This document shows positions 44,131 through 51,940 of a DNA stretch of 64,000 bases, in pieces. The stretch's first letter is position 1. The number at the start of each line of letters is the position of its first letter. The position numbers were made by a program, and so were the translations under genes. Origin of the DNA: PKWO01 sp036384915 (lineage in GTDB: Bacteria; Pseudomonadota; Gammaproteobacteria; Burkholderiales; Burkholderiaceae_D); assembly GCA_036384915.1 (NCBI GenBank), contig DASVLJ010000011.1, positions 124,001 to 188,000 of the forward strand. The letters run 5' to 3'. Under the pieces are notes generated by a model, which ran no database searches, was not told the origin of the DNA, and saw only the letters and a program-made list of their open reading frames with translations.

Positions 44131-44910
44131 TTACATCCGCCAGCCGCGGAGAATCCTGCCGTCGCCCTCCGAAATGTTGGTGATTTGCGACTCGATACCC
44201 GGAATGGCGAATTCGTAACTGAGCAGCAAGGTGCCGGGGCGCATTTCGGATCGCGCCTTGCTCCACAGGTCAGGCATCGCCGCCGGCGACAAATAGGCGA
44301 ACACTACGTCGTATTCGGCGAAATCCAAGTCCTGATAATCGCCATGCAAGATGCGCCCCCGGCTGCCTGCTGCGGCGTTGACGCATTTCGCCACCCAGCA
44401 CGGCAAGGGCGCCAGCTCCACCCCCAACACTGCGCAGTCGGGCCGCTCTTTTGCCAGATAGCGCACCATCCCGCCGAAACCGCTGCCGATATCGACGATA
44501 CGCAAGGAGCCTGAGGGCAAGACGGCCGCCACCGCGCGCCACCCCGCCGGGCCAGAGGGATAATACGGCACCTGCGTCCGGTACGCGCTCCAATACAAAA
44601 CCAGCAACAAGAGAAAGCCGGCGAGATAAACACCGGAAGGCAAGGCGAGCGCCGCCGCCGCATAGAGCAGCGGCACGAAGGCGAACTGGATGAGAAGCCA
44701 CCATGCGGCGAGGCCGATCAGGCGCGACAGCAATGCCGCCACCACACCTTGAGCCAGAACGACCGCATAGAGAGGAACGGGATAACGGCCGACATAAGCC
44801 AGTGCGACAGCACACGGCACGACCAGCAGCAGGGACAGGATTTGCATGAGCAAGGCACGGACGGACGGCAAGTTGATGAACGACCGTCGTCCCGAAGCGT
44901 GCTGCGGCAT
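44131..44910 (-). CDS. membrane-anchored class I SAM-dependent methyltransferase
   Basis: 259 residues. The N-terminal third has three or four hydrophobic segments (ILSLLLVVPCAVALAYVG; LYAVVLAQGVVAALL; the next about 80-115), then a Rossmann methyltransferase domain with motif I LRIVDIGSGFGGMVRYLA, LGVELAPLP and motif IV-like YDVVFAYLSP. Start ATG 44910 (MPQHASGRRSF) is preferred over the longer frame. Placed between flhC and motA but separated from flhC by a terminator. The substrate is unknown; link to motility is by position only. Confidence 0.75.
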   Translation of the reverse strand: MPQHASGRRSFINLPSVRALLMQILSLLLVVPCAVALAYVGRYPVPLYAVVLAQGVVAALLSRLIGLAAWWLLIQFAFVPLLYAAAALALPSGVYLAGFLLLLVLYWSAYRTQVPYYPSGPAGWRAVAAVLPSGSLRIVDIGSGFGGMVRYLAKERPDCAVLGVELAPLPCWVAKCVNAAAGSRGRILHGDYQDLDFAEYDVVFAYLSPAAMPDLWSKARSEMRPGTLLLSYEFAIPGIESQITNISEGDGRILRGWRM

Positions 44911-44971
44911 CCCTGCTTCCCTATTCCTGATGACAAGACAGCAGTGTAACAGCGCGGGCAGCCCCAAAACG

Positions 44972-45003
44972 AAAAACGGCGGCATACCTGTGCATGCCGC
45001 CGT
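44972..45003 (-). terminator. flhDC intrinsic terminator
   Basis: Minus strand: ACGGCGGCAT-gcacaggt-ATGCCGCCGT (45003-44976), a perfect 10-bp stem, followed by TTTTTCGTTTT. 22 bp after the flhC stop. Confidence 0.85.
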
Positions 45004-45025
45004 TCATCTGACGAACCTCGCGGTG

Positions 45026-45616
45026 TTATGCCATCGCCGTGGTCGACAAGCCGGCCGCCGGCGCCACCGGACGATAACGCATTTCGGCTTCTGCCTTGGC
45101 TTTCTTGGTCTTGCCGGCACGCGAAGGCAGGTGACACAGACCGCAAGTGTAATGATCGTGCAGATCGAGGCGATGCACCACGAAATTGCCGCCGCATTCG
45201 GCGCAGGCGGTCGTGGTCAGCATCTTGCTCTCGAAAAAGCGCACCAGCGTCCAGGCGCGGGTGAGCGACAGCACCGGTTCGCCGTCGGCGCCTGGTTCGG
45301 TTTGCTCAAGATACAGCTTGTAAGCCTTCATGACCGCTTCGATACCCTTGATTCCGGCATTGTCGAGCAGGTAGTGGTAGATGCCCATGAAGAGCGAAGA
45401 ATGGATGTTCGGCTGCCAGGTGATGAACCAGTCGGTCGAAAACGGCAGCATGCCCTTGGGCGGCGAGACGCCCTTCAACTCCTTGTACAGCTTCAAAAGC
45501 CGCTCGCGCGACAGCGAAGTTTCCGTTTCCAGCAATTGCAGGCGGGCACCCAGATTGATCAATTCGATCGCCAACTGGATTTCCTGGGCTTCGTTCACCA
45601 CGCTCTTCTTGGTCAT
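45026..45616 (-). CDS. flhC: flagellar master regulator FlhC
   Basis: 196 residues: KSVVNEAQEIQLAIELINLGARLQLLETETSLSRERLLKLYKEL start, GVSPPKGMLPFSTDWF, and the Zn-binding cysteines CAECGGNFVVH / CGLCHLP. With FlhD forms the FlhD4C2 activator of class 2 flagellar promoters. The tail after the zinc site is about 25 residues of Lys/Ala-rich sequence. Confidence 0.97.
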   Translation of the reverse strand: MTKKSVVNEAQEIQLAIELINLGARLQLLETETSLSRERLLKLYKELKGVSPPKGMLPFSTDWFITWQPNIHSSLFMGIYHYLLDNAGIKGIEAVMKAYKLYLEQTEPGADGEPVLSLTRAWTLVRFFESKMLTTTACAECGGNFVVHRLDLHDHYTCGLCHLPSRAGKTKKAKAEAEMRYRPVAPAAGLSTTAMA

Positions 45617-45664
45617 GTTGCGCTCCGCACTTCGGGTTGACTAGGGCTGACGAGGGCTGGCGAA

Positions 45665-45982
45665 TCAGGCGATCGCTTCGGCGGGCTGGCCGGCCATCAG
45701 GATGGCTGCGTGCGATTGGGCCAGGCCGCGCTCCTTGTTGTAGCTGGTCAGCATGCCGAGGATGGATCCGTCGTCGAAACGAAAGCGGGCCAGCATCATA
45801 TTGGTACCGGCGAGCTTCAGGATTTGCGCATTGCTCATGCCTTCGATCATGTCGGCGACGTCGCTGCTGATGCCCAAGCGAAAGATGGCGGTAGCCTTGT
45901 CGGCACGAATCATTTGTTGTGCAAGCATCAAGTAACCCAAATTGGCGTCACGGATCTCTGCAATCATGTCGTTCGTATTCAT
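45665..45982 (-). CDS. flhD: flagellar master regulator FlhD
   Basis: 105 residues: MNTNDMIAEIRDANLGYLMLAQQMIRADKATAIFRLGIS is the FlhD signature. ATG 45982 has GGGAG 7 bp upstream. The frame happens to stay open for 74 more codons upstream, but that part has no family similarity. First gene of flhDC, behind a long structured leader and two candidate FliA promoters. Confidence 0.96.
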   Translation of the reverse strand: MNTNDMIAEIRDANLGYLMLAQQMIRADKATAIFRLGISSDVADMIEGMSNAQILKLAGTNMMLARFRFDDGSILGMLTSYNKERGLAQSHAAILMAGQPAEAIA

Positions 45983-46346
45983 GGTGGAACTCCCGTCCGG
46001 TGAATGCTGGCGGCAACAAATTGCGCGCCCAGTGATTGCATTCTGGACGGTCGACCCAAGGGAGCCAATAGGCAACAGGAGGTTTTTTGCGTAAGAGACG
46101 CACGCAGGCCACCTGTAGGCGTTTGTCTTACAAACGTCAGGCGACCAATTCTTTGAGGCAACTTGAATGCCTCGAAACTGGCTTGCTGTCTGGGTTTTCG
46201 GCAATCGGACTATTTTGTTAGCCCGGGAAAACTATCCTTGCAGCAATGTTTTGCCAGAGAATTTTTTTAAAACTTTTTACTGAAAATTTCCGAAAATCCG
46301 TTGCGCGAGCACAACCGAAACACTCCCGGACATCCTCTACAAACCG

Positions 46347-46373
46347 TCTACGGCACGTTTTTTGGAAACTTTA
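46347..46373 (-). promoter_or_regulatory. candidate sigma-28 promoter P2 of flhDC
   Basis: Minus strand: TAAAGTTT (46373-46366, perfect FliA -35), spacer of exactly 11 bp, GCCGTAGA (46354-46347). Directed at flhD. The -35 box is the proximal end of a 43-bp repeated unit. Confidence 0.65.
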
Positions 46374-46487
46374 GGGTCTTCACGAAAAATTTTTAAATTT
46401 TTTTCGCAACCCGCCATATCCAGGACTGGTAACGACCGGGGCTGTGGAAACTTTAGGGAAGAATCGAAAAATTTTTGAATATTTTCG
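46364..46487. repeat. pair of 42-43 bp AT-rich direct repeats upstream of flhDC
   Basis: Copies at 46364-46406 and 46446-46487 both start GGAAACTTTAGGG, share CGAAAAATTTTT after a 6-bp variable segment, and end TTTTCG. In each copy the arm CGAAAA…TTTTCG is an imperfect palindrome lying just upstream (minus-strand sense) of a TAAAGTTT -35 box. The layout suggests a duplicated promoter module with an UP-like AT tract, or binding sites for an AT-binding regulator. Confidence 0.65.
46429..46455 (-). promoter_or_regulatory. candidate sigma-28 promoter P1 of flhDC
   Basis: Minus strand: TAAAGTTT (46455-46448), 11-bp spacer, GTCGTTAC (46436-46429). The -10 box is weaker than in P2 or flgM (two changes from GCCGTTAA), but the -35 and spacing are perfect. 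Confidence 0.55.
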
Positions 46488-46669
46488 ATTTTTTGCGGAT
46501 TTAAGTATAAATTTAACAACTTTCTTGGCGAATGAAGTTGTCATCACGCCCTTAAATTAATATTTTTATATTATTTTTATGACAATATTCGCCGTCTGGG
46601 CTATTGAGTGCAGGTGCCTTGATTTAATTATTGCAATTTAGATAACAAACGGCCGTTCAGTGCTGCAGT

Positions 46670-47716
46670 TCAAGGCAGCCATCGGCCGACGTCCCAGCCG
46701 CCGTCGTGATAGACCCGTGCATCGTCCAGATAGACGGCTTTCGTGATTGCAAAAACATCAACGTGATAGCGCGCTTCCTTGCGCCGGATGGAGGGCTTAC
46801 TATAAACGCCATGCTTGGCGCCCAGGGACAGATGGATGCCGCACATGCGCTCATACGTGCCGACGTCGCTGACGAAACGCTCCACGGAAAATGCGCGGTT
46901 CAAACCGAAGCCGAGCTCACGAAGCCAAACCTCCCCTTCATCGGCCCGGATTTTGGCCAACACTTCGTCGAAAGCGGGCGTCGAATCGATGACTTGCACC
47001 ACCCTGCCCTTTTCCACTACCAAAGTGATCGGCTGGGCCGGCCGGTTGGCGGCAAAGGCGGTATCGCCGAATACGCCGATGCGCACGCGGCCATTCACCG
47101 CTTCCAGATCGCGCGCCTCGGTAAACACCTCGCCGATGGGAAATTGGCCGCCGATGTTTTTCATCTCGCTGTAATCGCCGACGTTGAGCTTCGCTTCTTC
47201 CAGCGCGGAATCAAACACCAGTTCGGCGCCATCGCTATCGACCACGGCGCGTCGCGCGCGGTCGATGCGTTCCTTCAAGGCCTTCCCCACGCCGCGATAA
47301 TAGGCCGGGTCGTAAGCGAGAGAATCGATGTAATACCAGGCCTCGATGCCGGGCATGCGCGACAGGTGCACGTGCTCGATCACTTTCAAGCCGCGCTTGA
47401 ACAATTCGACGCGCAGACGGTAGGCATCGAGACGGAAACCCGTGGTCTGGATCAACACGACGAGATCCTGCGGCGCCAGAGTCTCGAAGAGTGCCATCAC
47501 CTCGGCCGGCTCGACCGTATCGAAATCGACAAAGCGCGCCTGCGGCAGTGCCTGGCGATAGGCATGCTCAAGCGTGGCGGCCAGATCGGAACGCTTGTCG
47601 TACACGACGACCGCGGCATGCGCGTCGTCATGCATCACGGCCAGGCGCACGATGTCGCCGACATGCCGTTCGGCTTCGGCCGCCTTTTCCTCAGGAATGC
47701 CGCCCAAACCGCTCAC
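46670..47716 (-). CDS. putative M29-like aminopeptidase family protein
   Basis: 348 residues, not firmly recognised. The C-terminal part resembles M29/thermophilic aminopeptidase-type metalloproteins: LGFGLNRAFSVERFVSDVGTYERMCGIHLSLGAKH and ARYHVDVFAI show the spaced Glu, His and His-x-Asp that could bind metal. The N-terminal half (ADVVVLIQTTGFRLDAYRLRVELFKRGLKVIEHVHLSRMPG-like) fits the substrate-sensing domain of that group. It overlaps the end of the upstream lyase gene (ATGA), so the two are cotranscribed and may act on the same compound. Confidence 0.5.
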   Translation of the reverse strand: MSGLGGIPEEKAAEAERHVGDIVRLAVMHDDAHAAVVVYDKRSDLAATLEHAYRQALPQARFVDFDTVEPAEVMALFETLAPQDLVVLIQTTGFRLDAYRLRVELFKRGLKVIEHVHLSRMPGIEAWYYIDSLAYDPAYYRGVGKALKERIDRARRAVVDSDGAELVFDSALEEAKLNVGDYSEMKNIGGQFPIGEVFTEARDLEAVNGRVRIGVFGDTAFAANRPAQPITLVVEKGRVVQVIDSTPAFDEVLAKIRADEGEVWLRELGFGLNRAFSVERFVSDVGTYERMCGIHLSLGAKHGVYSKPSIRRKEARYHVDVFAITKAVYLDDARVYHDGGWDVGRWLP

Positions 47717-48882
47717 GCCATCCCGCCCAAGGCTTGCTCGATGTCGGCGATCAAGTCGTCGCTGTCTTCAAGGCCGATATTGAAGCGCACGAGCCTGCCT
47801 GGTTCGTTCCACACCTTGCGAATGTTTTGCATGTGATAAGGCACGCACAGGCTGTGCGCCCCGCCCCAGGAAAATCCGATCTTGAACAGTTTCAGGCTGT
47901 CGACAAAGCGGTCGGTCTGTTCCCCGCTGTAGCGTGGATCGAAGATCACGGAAAACAAGCCGCCGGCACCGCTGAAATCGCGCTTCCAGGTTTCATGGCC
48001 AGGGCAATCGGGCAAGGCCGGGTGCAACACGCGGGCAATCTCGGGCCGCGCCTTGAGCCAATGCGCGATCTTGCGCGCCGAAGCGTCATGCGCATCGAAG
48101 CGCAGCTTGAGGGTGGGCAGGCTGCGCGCAACAAGGTAGGCATCGTCGAAACTGACGCCCTGCCCCATGCGCATATGCGCCGTCATCAGCTTTTGATTCA
48201 AGTCCTCGTCGCGCGTGATCAGTGCGCCCATCAGGATGTCCGAGCCTCCCGACTGGTACTTGGTCAGGGCGTGCATCACGATGTCGACGCCAAGATCGAA
48301 GGCGCGCAGAGCGATGCCGGCCGACCACGTATTGTCGAGCGCCACGGCGATGCCGCGCGCATGGGCCGCGGCACAAATCGCCGGCAGGTCCGGCACTTCC
48401 ATCGAAATCGAACCTGGCGCCTCGGTCCAGACAAGGCGCGTATTGTCGCGCATCAATGCGGCGATGCCGGCGCCGATCAGGGGATCGTAATAGTCGACCG
48501 CCACGCCGAAGTCGCGCGACAGCCAAGCCGCCAGCTCGCGGTTCGGGTTATAGACGTTATCCGGGATCAGTAGGTGGTCGCCAGCCTTGAGGAAGGCAAA
48601 ATTGACGATGGATAGCGCGCTCAAGCCGCTGCAGGTCAACAGGCAATGATTTCCACCTTCGATCTCGGCCAGCCGCGCCTCGAGCGTGAAGGTGGTCGGT
48701 GTACCGTGCAAGCCGTAGGTATAGCCGGTCTTGTGCTGCCACTGCCGGCCGCGCATGGCCGCCACGTTGTCGAACACGACCGTGGATGCGTAGTGGATCG
48801 CCGTCTGCAGCGCGGAAAACCCCTCCGGCGCGCGGTAATCGCTATGCACCAGCGAGGTTTGCAGGGACTTCTTTTGTGTCAA
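47713..48882 (-). CDS. metC: cystathionine beta-lyase-type PLP enzyme
   Basis: 389 residues of the Cys/Met-metabolism PLP family. TGYTYGLHGTPTTFTLEARLAEIEGG, the loop CSGLSALSIVNFAFLKAGD, the cofactor Asp in VALDNTWSAGI and the Schiff-base Lys in MHALTKYQSGGSDILMG are all present. The SGGSD and TWSAG forms resemble MetC rather than gamma-synthases. Translationally coupled to the M29-like gene. A role outside methionine synthesis, in breakdown of a particular amino compound, is possible given that partner. Confidence 0.85.
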   Translation of the reverse strand: MTQKKSLQTSLVHSDYRAPEGFSALQTAIHYASTVVFDNVAAMRGRQWQHKTGYTYGLHGTPTTFTLEARLAEIEGGNHCLLTCSGLSALSIVNFAFLKAGDHLLIPDNVYNPNRELAAWLSRDFGVAVDYYDPLIGAGIAALMRDNTRLVWTEAPGSISMEVPDLPAICAAAHARGIAVALDNTWSAGIALRAFDLGVDIVMHALTKYQSGGSDILMGALITRDEDLNQKLMTAHMRMGQGVSFDDAYLVARSLPTLKLRFDAHDASARKIAHWLKARPEIARVLHPALPDCPGHETWKRDFSGAGGLFSVIFDPRYSGEQTDRFVDSLKLFKIGFSWGGAHSLCVPYHMQNIRKVWNEPGRLVRFNIGLEDSDDLIADIEQALGGMA

Positions 48883-48917
48883 GGCGCTCTCCGCTATCGG
48901 GTCAGAATCGAATCAGA

Positions 48918-49205
48918 CTATTCGACGACGGTGCGGACCACCTGACAGCCCCGTTTCTCGACATAGAACGTGAGGGCACCGCTGTGGTTCTCACCGCTGC
49001 CGCCATAATGAATGCGCCAATTATCGCCATCGCTCTCGATAGTCGACGTGCCCGGCTCATCCCGCCCGGCCAGCAGCGCATCGGTCATGGTTTGCGCCTT
49101 TTCCTGGCAAGACTCGTAAGCCGGCGCCTGCGCGACGGGAGGCGGAGGCGGCGGTTCGGCACAGGCTGTGCATAGCGCGACCAGCGCCAGGCAGCCGATC
49201 TTCAT
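48918..49205 (-). CDS. small lipoprotein, function unknown
   Basis: 95 residues. Signal peptide MKIGCLALVALCTAC with the lipobox Cys at 15, then a Pro run (EPPPPPP) and a small domain with WRIHYGGSGENHSGALTFYVEKRGCQ. Start ATG 49205 rather than the in-frame codon at 49226, because it begins the signal peptide. Lies 5 bp after rimO on the same strand. No function assignable. Confidence 0.7.
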   Translation of the reverse strand: MKIGCLALVALCTACAEPPPPPPVAQAPAYESCQEKAQTMTDALLAGRDEPGTSTIESDGDNWRIHYGGSGENHSGALTFYVEKRGCQVVRTVVE

Positions 49206-49210
49206 GGCTT

Positions 49211-50569
49211 TCAAGCCTGGCCCCACAGGTCGTGCGCGTCGGACGCCGTCACCTTGACGTCGACGAATTCGCCGACCTTGAGCTTCAGATGCGGCTCATA
49301 CGGCGCCTTGACGTAGACCACGCCGTCGATCTCGGGTGCATCCGCCGCCGAGCGCCCCACGCCGCCGCCGTTGCGTTCGACTTCATCGATCAAGACGCGC
49401 ATGGTCTTGCCGACCTTGGCTTGCAGGCGCTTCCGGGAAATCTCTTCCTGCAGTTGCATCACGCGGCCGCGCCGCTCTTCGCGCACTTCCTCGGGCACGG
49501 GATTGTCGAGCGCATTGGCCGTCGCGCCCTCAACCGGCGAATAGGCAAAACAACCAAGGCGGTCGATCTCGGCTTCTTTCAGGAAGTCCAGCAGGTATTC
49601 GAACTCGGCCTCGGTCTCGCCGGGGAAGCCGGCGATGAAGGTCGAACGAATGGTGATATCCGGGCACATGGCACGCCAAGCACGAATGCGCTCGATATTC
49701 TTTTCACCGGAAGCCGGGCGCTTCATGCGCTTCAGCACGTCGGGATGGGCATGCTGCAGCGGCACGTCGAGGTAAGGCAAAACGAGGCCATCGGCCATCA
49801 TGGGAATCACGTCGTCCACGTGCGGATAGGGATAGACGTAATGCAGCCGCACCCAGGCGCCATATTGTGCAGCCAGTTCACCCAGGGCGCCGACCAGTTG
49901 CGTCATGTGCGTCTTGACCGGCTTACCGTTCCAGAAACCCATGCGGAACTTGACGTCCACGCCATAGGCACTCGTGTCTTGCGAAATCACCAGCAATTCC
50001 TTGACGCCGGCCTTGAACAGATTTTCCGCTTCCAGCATCACATCGGCAATCGGGCGCGAGACGAGGTCGCCGCGCATCGACGGGATGATGCAGAAACTGC
50101 AACGATGATTGCAACCTTCGGAAATCTTCAGGTAAGCGAAATGCTTGGGCGTCAGCTTGATGCCTTGCGCCGGCACCAGGTCGGTGAACGGGTCGTGCGG
50201 CTTGGGCACGTGCCTGTGCACGGCATCCATCACCTCGCCCAAGGCATGCGGACCAGTGACGGCCAGGACCTTGGGATGCACCTTTTGCACGATATCGTCG
50301 CCGGAAGAGTCTTTCTTCTTGCCCAGACAGCCGGTGACGATCACCTTGCCGTTTTCATGCAAGGCTTCGCCGATGGCATCGAGAGATTCCTGCACGGCGG
50401 CATCGATGAAGCCGCAGGTGTTGACGATGACGAGATCGGCCCCGTCATAGCTCTTGGCCGTGTCGTAGCCTTCGGCGCGCAGCTGGGTGAGGATTTGTTC
50501 GGAATCGACCAAAGCCTTGGGGCAGCCGAGGGAAACAAAACCGATCTTGGGAGAGGTGGAAGTGGACAT
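49211..50569 (-). CDS. rimO: ribosomal protein S12 methylthiotransferase RimO
   Basis: 452 residues: UPF0004 domain (IGFVSLGCPKALVDSEQIL; VNTCGFIDAAVQESLDAIGEAL), radical-SAM cluster motif GCNHRCSFCIIP, and a C-terminal TRAM domain. Adds a methylthio group to the conserved Asp of S12 using two 4Fe-4S clusters. Normal length. Confidence 0.97.
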   Translation of the reverse strand: MSTSTSPKIGFVSLGCPKALVDSEQILTQLRAEGYDTAKSYDGADLVIVNTCGFIDAAVQESLDAIGEALHENGKVIVTGCLGKKKDSSGDDIVQKVHPKVLAVTGPHALGEVMDAVHRHVPKPHDPFTDLVPAQGIKLTPKHFAYLKISEGCNHRCSFCIIPSMRGDLVSRPIADVMLEAENLFKAGVKELLVISQDTSAYGVDVKFRMGFWNGKPVKTHMTQLVGALGELAAQYGAWVRLHYVYPYPHVDDVIPMMADGLVLPYLDVPLQHAHPDVLKRMKRPASGEKNIERIRAWRAMCPDITIRSTFIAGFPGETEAEFEYLLDFLKEAEIDRLGCFAYSPVEGATANALDNPVPEEVREERRGRVMQLQEEISRKRLQAKVGKTMRVLIDEVERNGGGVGRSAADAPEIDGVVYVKAPYEPHLKLKVGEFVDVKVTASDAHDLWGQA

Positions 50570-50649
50570 TGCAGCTAACCAATTGAATCTAATCCGCTAT
50601 TTTACCCGTTGGCGTAGAGCGCAGGCAAAATTAGCAGGCAGATAACGAA

Positions 50650-50712
50650 TGTAGGCTGGGACGAGTCCCTGCTTTCGCATGCGGCATTTGCTGGGACGCG
50701 TCCCAGCCTACA
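50650..50712. repeat. GTAGGCTGGGAC palindromic repeat, long form
   Basis: TGTAGGCTGGGAC (50650-50662) and GTCCCAGCCTACA (50700-50712) are perfect 13-bp inverted arms; the right arm is also part of a local palindrome CTGGGACGCGTCCCAG (50691-50706). Sits between rimO and a small gene; the same core recurs at 51089-51114. Confidence 0.75.
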
Positions 50713-50719
50713 AGCTAAC

Positions 50720-50953
50720 TTAGCGTATATTCGAAATGTACGGGTCGGTCCGCGCAGCGGTCAATCTCCTCTGCACAACAAACAATACTTGCGTCGCTTG
50801 CGCCGTGCCTGCCCTTATCTGCAAGGCTTCATCTTCTGAGATTTCGTCTTCACGAATTGCAATCTGATGTGCGCCAGCATCGTAGCGAACATAGTACTTG
50901 GCATCATCCTTTAGTACCGCAACGCCATCATTGTCATAGACCACTTCTCGCAT
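50720..50953 (-). CDS. hypothetical protein (77 aa) between palindromic repeats
   Basis: 77 residues, charged, MREVVYDNDGVAVLKDDAKYYVRYDAGAHQIAIREDEISEDEA; reads like a small soluble alpha/beta protein. Not recognised. It is bracketed by copies of a GTAGGCTGGGA palindrome (50650-50712 and 51089-51114), which hints at a mobile or recently inserted segment. Confidence 0.6.
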   Translation of the reverse strand: MREVVYDNDGVAVLKDDAKYYVRYDAGAHQIAIREDEISEDEALQIRAGTAQATQVLFVVQRRLTAARTDPYISNIR

Positions 50954-51088
50954 AGCATGTCCGCAAAAATAACTGCGAAACGCAGTCAGAAAAGTAAACC
51001 GAGAATAGCTTAAGGGTAGCCTATACCAACAAACCCCACTTTTGGAGCCGAAGCTGTTCTATCAACCTGCACATAGAAAGACAGCCCG

Positions 51089-51114
51089 GTAGGCTGGGAC
51101 GAATCCCAGCCTAC
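51089..51114. repeat. GTAGGCTGGGAC palindromic repeat, short form
   Basis: GTAGGCTGGGA-cgaa-TCCCAGCCTAC: perfect 11-bp arms with a 4-nt loop. Same family as 50650-50712. Confidence 0.78.
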
Positions 51115-51140
51115 GATTCGAGGAATCAATCGCTATCCAG

Positions 51141-51164
51141 AAAAAACGCCGGCAAAGCCGGCGT
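51141..51164 (-). terminator. phaR intrinsic terminator
   Basis: Minus strand ACGCCGGC-ttt-GCCGGCGT (51164-51146) followed by TTTTTT; 28 bp after the phaR stop. Confidence 0.9.
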
Positions 51165-51191
51165 CCGATGGAAAGCGATTTCGCGCCGCAA

Positions 51192-51770
51192 TCACTTCTT
51201 GGTCTTGTCCCCACCGGGCGTAAACGAGAAGCCGGTGCCGGGGAAGTTCGAACCGAACATGTTCTTGGTTTGTTCCTGCATCTGCTCCTGCATCTGCATG
51301 AACAGGCTCTTGCTTTGCTCGATGTAGTTGCCCATCATGCCCTGCATCATCGGGCCTTGCACGTTCATGAACTGGGTCCACATCTCCGGGCTGAAGGGCT
51401 TGCCTTCGTACAGGCCCTTGGAATTTTCGGTCAGCTTGTTCTGGATGTCGATGAAGGCCTGGATGTTCTTTTCCAGGTAGGAACCCATCATGCCCTGCAT
51501 GGCGTGGCCGTAGTAGCGGATGATCTGCGACAAGGCGCCGGAGGAGAACATGGGCGAACCGTTGGCTTCCTCTTCGAGAATGATCTGCAGCAGGATGCTG
51601 CGCGTCAGGTCTTCCTCGGTCTTGGCGTCGACGACGGTGAACTCCTCATTGTCGAGCACGAGTTGCTTGACGTCGGAGAGGGTGATGTAGGAGCTGGTTT
51701 GCGTGTCGTAAAGACGACGATTAGGGTATTTTTTGATCAAACGCTCGGCCGTCTTTTTTGCACTAGTCAT
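51192..51770 (-). CDS. phaR: polyhydroxyalkanoate synthesis repressor PhaR
   Basis: 192 residues: LIKKYPNRRLYDTQTSSYITLSDVKQLVLDNEEFTVVDAKTEEDLTRSILLQIILEEE is the PhaR DNA/PHB-binding domain; the C-terminal half is Met/Gln-rich (SLFMQMQEQMQEQTKNMFG). Senses PHB and represses phasin genes and itself. ATG 51770 follows AGGACC; the longer frame to 51812 lacks support. A palindrome lies in its upstream region. Confidence 0.95.
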   Translation of the reverse strand: MTSAKKTAERLIKKYPNRRLYDTQTSSYITLSDVKQLVLDNEEFTVVDAKTEEDLTRSILLQIILEEEANGSPMFSSGALSQIIRYYGHAMQGMMGSYLEKNIQAFIDIQNKLTENSKGLYEGKPFSPEMWTQFMNVQGPMMQGMMGNYIEQSKSLFMQMQEQMQEQTKNMFGSNFPGTGFSFTPGGDKTKK

Positions 51771-51822
51771 TGAAGGTCCTGTTGTATTGCGTCGCAACGC
51801 ATGGCGAGTCAATTTTAACGAA

Positions 51823-51838
51823 ACGAACGCACGTTCGT
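51823..51838. promoter_or_regulatory. palindromic operator candidate upstream of phaR
   Basis: ACGAACG-ca-CGTTCGT, a perfect 7-bp inverted repeat 53 bp upstream of the phaR start, close to a minus-strand TATACT (about 51856). Shape and position suit a dimeric repressor, possibly PhaR itself. Confidence 0.5.
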
Positions 51839-51906
51839 CTCAGCCTGATTCCAGTATAGTGCGAGAAATCAAGGGATTATGCAATCCCTTCAAGTTTCAA
51901 GCATGC

Positions 51907-51934
51907 TGCGGCGCAGCATGCGCGCTGCGCCGCA
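51907..51934 (-). terminator. hairpin after phaB
   Basis: TGCGGCGCAGC-atgcgc-GCTGCGCCGCA, a perfect 11-bp stem 6 bp past the phaB stop. No T-run follows on the minus strand, so it may act with Rho or as an RNA stabiliser. Confidence 0.55.
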
Positions 51935-51940
51935 ACAGAC

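Larger units (their letters stand above)
45983..46669 (-). promoter_or_regulatory. flhDC upstream control region and leader (no gene)
   Basis: About 690 bp without a credible gene. 46200-46640 is markedly AT-rich compared with its surroundings. It contains two sigma-28-like promoters (listed separately), two AT-rich direct repeats, and within the presumed leader a hairpin CGTTTGT-ctt-ACAAACG (46120-46136). The leader from those promoters would be about 355-440 nt. A 60-codon minus-strand frame (46337-46519) is Phe/Lys-rich and looks accidental. Confidence 0.6.

Noticed and set aside
45983..46204. 74-codon in-frame extension upstream of flhD
   Set aside because: FlhD starts at a well-placed ATG with GGGAG; the extension has no FlhD similarity and overlaps the presumed leader.
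46337..46519. 60-codon minus-strand frame in the flhDC upstream region
   Set aside because: Lies across the two AT-rich direct repeats; composition is dictated by A/T runs.
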